NCBI GenBank assembly: GCA_014804675.1
Contig: JAAUZH010000004.1
Span: forward strand, 188,390 to 252,389
DNA length: 64,000 nucleotides
Origin: Lachnospiraceae bacterium
Lineage (GTDB): Bacteria > Bacillota > Clostridia > Lachnospirales > Lachnospiraceae
Direction: 5' to 3'
The notes below the pieces were generated by a model. The model was not told where the DNA came from and ran no database searches. It saw nothing but the letters and a program-made list of their open reading frames with translations. Position 1 is the stretch's first letter. The number at the start of each line of letters is the position of its first letter. Made by a program: the position numbers and the translations under genes. This document shows, in pieces, positions 62,702 to 64,000 of the stretch.

Positions 62702-63430
62702 CTATTTCCCTACCATCTCATGAATCTTCTTCATAGCCTCTCTTATTCCGCCAACCTCATCAATAATCCCTTCTTCCACCGCTTCCTCACCAACTAAAAT
62801 GCTGCCCACATCCTTGGTCAGCACCTCGGTTTCCATCATCAGATCCACCAGACGCCTTTCCGAAATCCGGCTGTGCTTTACAACAAATCCGGTAATTCGT
62901 TCCTGTATCTGTTTAAAATAATCAAAGGTCTGTGCCACGCCGATTACCATCCCGTTTAAACGCACCGGATGAATCACCATGGTTCCCGTTGGGACGATAT
63001 AGGAATAATCCGTACTGGTGGCAATGGGCACGCCAATGGAATGGCTTCCCCCAAGCACAAGAGAAACCGTAGGCTTGCTTAAAGAGGCAATCATTTCGGC
63101 TATGGCAAGTCCTGCCTCCACGTCCCCGCCCATTGTATTTAGTAAAAACAACACCCCGTCTATGTCCTGGCTGTCCTCAATGGCTGCAAGCTGGGGAAGC
63201 AGATGTTCATATTTGGTTGTTTTGGAGCCGCTTGATAAGTTTTCATGTCCTTCAATTTCCCCAATAATGGAAATCAACTGAATGTTATGTTTTTCCTTGT
63301 TCTTATTCAGGGTAGTCTGACCGCTTTCTTTTATTCGTTCATCCGAATGCTCTTCCTGCTTTCTCTTTTCTTCCTGATTCACGTTTCCCTTTGTCTCCTG
63401 CCTGTTCTTTTTCTTACTATCCTCTTTCAT
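62702..63430 (-). CDS. ClpP-class serine protease (TepA/YmfB-like)
   Basis: About 242 residues from the ATG at 63430 (GGGAGGT upstream). A charged N-terminal tail of about 55 residues, rich in Lys, Glu and Gln, precedes a ClpP-type domain. Oxyanion and active-site parts are visible: GGDVEAGLAIAEMIASL, the serine in GGSHSIGVPIATSTDYSYIV and the His in MVIHPV. The sequence fits TepA/YmfB, which in Bacillus degrades signal peptides, and in Clostridia it is usually near spoIIIE. The catalytic Asp was not resolved. Confidence 0.85.
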   Translation of the reverse strand: MKEDSKKKNRQETKGNVNQEEKRKQEEHSDERIKESGQTTLNKNKEKHNIQLISIIGEIEGHENLSSGSKTTKYEHLLPQLAAIEDSQDIDGVLFLLNTMGGDVEAGLAIAEMIASLSKPTVSLVLGGSHSIGVPIATSTDYSYIVPTGTMVIHPVRLNGMVIGVAQTFDYFKQIQERITGFVVKHSRISERRLVDLMMETEVLTKDVGSILVGEEAVEEGIIDEVGGIREAMKKIHEMVGK

Positions 63431-63558
63431 AGGGACCTCCCATGGTTTTCGTTTTTTCAATGACGAACATGACCTTCCTTTCACGCTTGCCCCATAACTT
63501 AAGTAAGCACAAAAAAGGAAGCTTTCGCTCCCTTTTAGTTTTCTACTTATCCGATTTT

Positions 63559-64000
63559 TTATTCAACATCAAAATAATTTTTATCCGGCTCCTCTATATC
63601 GTAATGCATTTGCTCCTTTGGCACCTGGTATTCATAATCCATTTCCTTTTTCACATGCCTTTTGGGAACCGGAAGCGGATTTTCAATAAATTGAGTGTGA
63701 GTCACATTGGGCCGCTCCTTTTCCATATTAGGCTGTTCCAATTTCATGTTTGTTTGTTTTTCCGACTGTTCCAGTTTCACATCCTGCTGTTTCGCCCCTT
63801 CAGTCCCTTTAAAAGCTTCCGTTTCTTTCATTGGTTCCGCTGCCGTCGGCTGCTGCTTATCTCCGCTCTTACAAAAAAGTGATTTTTTCTTTAATGTTTT
63901 CTTTGCGGCTCCGTTGTTATCCAGTTCCAGCTTTGTTTCTTCCTGTCCGGAAAGAAGCCCTGCCGCAATCATGGCATTTCTTCGAATTTCCTCATCCGTC
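63559..64000 (-). CDS. Hypothetical acidic/basic protein, start cut by the window end
   Basis: The frame runs to the right edge; the last visible codons read TDEEIRRNAMIAAGLLSG, and the last base (G on the minus strand) fits an ATG split by the edge, so about two bases of the start codon are probably outside. About 147 residues, low complexity, rich in Lys, Glu, Gln and Pro (KLELDNNGAAKKTLKKKSLF, then EQPNMEKERPNVTHT), and probably disordered. It precedes the ClpP-like gene and may be co-transcribed with it. Function unknown. Confidence 0.6.
   Translation of the reverse strand, partial: TDEEIRRNAMIAAGLLSGQEETKLELDNNGAAKKTLKKKSLFCKSGDKQQPTAAEPMKETEAFKGTEGAKQQDVKLEQSEKQTNMKLEQPNMEKERPNVTHTQFIENPLPVPKRHVKKEMDYEYQVPKEQMHYDIEEPDKNYFDVE

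Overview
The window looks like a chromosomal segment of a Gram-positive anaerobe of the Clostridia, most likely family Lachnospiraceae; I cannot name a genus. Reasons: moderate-to-low GC, strong AGGAGG-type ribosome sites, a sporulation gene (gerW/ytfJ), the asp23-fakA(yloV)-recG-degV cluster, zapA-U32-ftsW-pbp, an iron-dependent alcohol dehydrogenase, and the paired GGGtGRT/NifU-like genes. No tRNA, rRNA or CRISPR array was seen. Most genes lie on the minus strand.

Layout. 1-1153: end of an integrated mobile element (start of a ParM/StbA-like gene, three small genes, two similar nested hairpins) that cuts off a secreted flavodoxin. 1136-3521: flavodoxin pseudogene, flavodoxin lipoprotein and alcohol dehydrogenase. 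3620-6482: unstable region with repeat remnants, two direct repeats and a double-domain methyltransferase. 6556-9716: MATE transporter fused to a cytidylate-kinase-like domain behind a leader terminator, then a LysR regulator. 9771-15707: parE-parC-rsmD-coaD and a coiled-coil protein. 16035-21042: degV(fakB-like)-recG-fakA-asp23. 21508-25967: rpmB, small conserved genes, gerW, a degenerate HD-GYP protein and a Nudix hydrolase. 26051-27327: CheY and a CheX-like protein. 27384-34629: ruvAB and zapA-U32-ftsW-pbp. 35048-37956: leuCD and a divergent LysR gene. 37999-40935: DUF1189-like membrane protein and a chemoreceptor. 41191-47497: methionine synthase-ilvB-two ilvN-like genes-ilvC. 47623-53854: AGCS symporter, free-standing cytidylate-kinase-like protein, second chemoreceptor and a tight three-gene unknown operon. 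54269-55195: an 813-bp-period integrated mini-element with a type I toxin-antitoxin locus. 55161-58952: GGGtGRT/NifU-like pair and a two-gene ABC transporter. 59183-64000: type II toxin-antitoxin pair, CPBP protease, lipoprotein, PadR operon, ClpP-like protein and a partial gene.

The most unusual content is a dispersed family of intergenic palindromes at about 15.8, 21.2, 34.8, 57.1 and 62.5 kb. Four copies have a loop of exactly 78 nt between long, nearly perfect, copy-specific arms. The loop folds into a long hairpin with conserved mismatches plus a small GNRA hairpin, and paired positions change together between copies. This indicates selection on nucleic-acid structure, either a structured RNA or a single-stranded DNA transposition substrate. 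Solo head and tail fragments lie at 3.7, 6.2 and 59.1 kb. A second, unrelated palindrome lies at 6.34-6.48 kb.

The leucine, isoleucine/valine and methionine blocks form an amino-acid biosynthesis theme. FakA and a FakB-like DegV protein probably act together in fatty-acid phosphorylation. All functions come from motifs read by eye; no search was run.
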